Shown here one piece after another: positions 63,191 to 64,000 of a stretch of 64,000 nucleotides of DNA (its first letter is position 1; the number at the start of each line of letters is the position of its first letter). Under the pieces are notes generated by a model. It was not told the origin of the DNA. It saw nothing but the letters and a program-made list of their open reading frames with translations, and ran no database searches. The DNA lies in the NCBI RefSeq assembly GCF_030412965.1, contig NZ_JAUHJQ010000004.1, positions 285,580-349,579 on the forward strand, written 5' to 3'. Source of the DNA: Nocardioides oceani. Lineage in GTDB: Bacteria; Actinomycetota; Actinomycetes; Propionibacteriales; Nocardioidaceae. The position numbers and the translations under genes are program-made.

Positions 63191-63817
63191 GGTCGCCACG
63201 GTTGGGTGATCGTTGGTCCGCCCGGCCGCGGTGGCGACCGCCTCCGCTGGTCGAGCTGGAGGCGCGCGAGCGCGGACGACGTCGCGACCCGGTGAGCGCC
63301 CCCTGGTCGAGCAGCGAGCGCCGGCGAGCGACGTCGAAACCCGCTGAGCCCCGCTGGTCGAGCAGGAGGCGCGCCAGCGCCGACGTCGTCGAGACCCGGT
63401 GAGCCGACCTCCCGCCTGCTGGCCGCGGGATGGTCGCGGTGGAGGCAGTTACGGGAGAGGTACGCCGCGACGTGCGGTAGGCGTCCGGCTCCCGGCTGGC
63501 CGAGGAGGTCGCTCAGCGACCGTCTCGAAACCCGCCGAGCCCCCGTTGGTCGAGCAGGAGGCGCGCCAGCGCCGACGTTGTCGAGACCCGGTGAGCCGAC
63601 TGCGGCCTGCTGGCCGTGGGTGGTTGCGGTGGCGGCAGCTACAGGATGGGTGGGCGGGGGGGTTGCGGTGGTCGTCCGGCTCTCCGGCTGGTCGAGGAGG
63701 TCGCTCAGCGACCCTCTCGAAACCCACCGGAAGATCGCCCCAGACCGTTGTCCAACATGCGGCCTGACCTGGGGAAACAGCGGTCTGACTGTCGGTGGCG
63801 GGTGCTTGAGTGGAGTC
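63191..63817. repeat. Intergenic repeat array, no credible gene
   Basis: This 627-bp stretch is filled by six degenerate copies of 'GGTCGAG...GTCGAGACCCG' repeats at about 63250-63294, 63303-63349, 63353-63408, 63491-63537, 63545-63600 and 63682-63729. Some carry short hairpins (GGTCGC-TCA-GCGACC). Nothing else is evident in the spacers. Repeats of this kind are scattered widely in Nocardioidaceae genomes. Confidence 0.75.
63353..63735. repeat. Tandem duplication, period about 192 bp
   Basis: The 56-bp block 63353-63408 matches 63545-63600 in 54 positions. The related block 63483-63537 matches 63674-63729 closely. Offsets are 192 and 191 bp, showing that a unit containing two repeats was duplicated in tandem. 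The spacers diverge more. Confidence 0.85.
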
Positions 63818-64000
63818 ATGGTCAAGGACTCGAGACACCACGCGCACACCGTGTGCCGTGCTGTCGCGAAGTCCCGCAGGAAGGTCCGCGCAGCGGCCAC
63901 CTCGGACCTGTGGCGGATGTCCGACGACGAGGTCGCCGCCACGCTCCTGGAAGCCACCCGACTCCGCGCCCAGGCTGAGGCGCTCGAGCTGCGGTTGGCC
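63818..64000 (+). CDS. DUF222/HNH-endonuclease-type protein, N-terminal fragment
   Basis: An open frame of 61 codons running off the window's right edge. It begins [21 protein letters not shown] and continues [32 protein letters not shown]. This last segment resembles the N-terminal helix of DUF222 (13E12-like) proteins, which often end in an HNH nuclease domain. The HNH part would be outside. GGAG lies 2 nt before the ATG, so the start is provisional. Confidence 0.65.
   Translation, partial: MVKDSRHHAHTVCRAVAKSRRKVRAAATSDLWRMSDDEVAATLLEATRLRAQAEALELRLA

Noticed and set aside
63191..63817. CRISPR array at the repeat cluster
   Set aside because: Repeats are degenerate, unevenly spaced and partly tandemly duplicated; spacers are not unique and no cas genes are present.

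Overview
The window is chromosomal DNA of a very high-GC actinobacterium. The gene content, the str/S10/spc ribosomal gene order, frequent GTG starts with little Shine-Dalgarno signal, a DUF222/HNH-type gene and degenerate 'GGTCGAG...GAGACCCG' interspersed repeats point to Nocardioidaceae, most likely Nocardioides or a close relative. The genus is an inference, not a proof.

Layout. 1-5.1 kb (minus strand): a flavin-dependent monooxygenase, a TerC-family exporter behind a yybP-ykoY (Mn2+) riboswitch, then map, adk and secY. 5.3-15.0 kb (minus): the S10 and spc ribosomal clusters in canonical order from rpsJ to rplO. 15.4-20.6 kb (minus): trmB, tuf, fusA, rpsG, rpsL. A 23-nt element lies at the same distance upstream of rpsJ and rpsL. 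20.8-28.6 kb: a MarR/MFS pair, an AzgA-type purine permease, a DUF2530-methyltransferase pair, DUF3027, a second MFS exporter, a cold-shock protein and a HAD phosphatase. 28.7-31.3 kb: a secreted subtilase and an SRPBCC protein. 31.3-35.2 kb (minus): a phospho-signalling operon of PP2C phosphatase, FHA protein, RDD-FHA protein and a GGCT-like protein. 35.2-39.7 kb (plus): a helicase-associated/WYL protein, a CGNR zinc-finger protein and an XPB-type helicase. 39.9-49.1 kb: SerA, rhodanese, aldo/keto reductase, RtcB, an ECF sigma/anti-sigma pair, an MpaB-like oxygenase, a secreted Ig-like-repeat protein, a SnoaL-like protein and an HD hydrolase. 49.1-51.4 kb (minus): CutC, DUF4031 and a three-gene set with WXG/ESX-like helical proteins. 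51.5-58.6 kb: small hypotheticals, GntR, a MacB-like ABC transporter, an AlkB-like dioxygenase under a perfect SOS box, and an MFS transporter. 58.6-63.1 kb (minus): a coxS-L-M-G molybdenum hydroxylase operon of form II type. 63.1-64.0 kb: a tandemly duplicated repeat array leading into a truncated DUF222-type gene.

The main regulatory theme is leaderless transcription. At least 17 genes have a TANNNT-like or CANNNT-like -10 hexamer ending exactly 6 or 7 nt before ATG/GTG. In three places the upstream gene's TAG stop codon is itself the first half of that -10 hexamer, and the PP2C/helicase pair appears to share a bidirectional -10 element. No CRISPR array, prophage, insertion sequence, tRNA or rRNA gene was seen.
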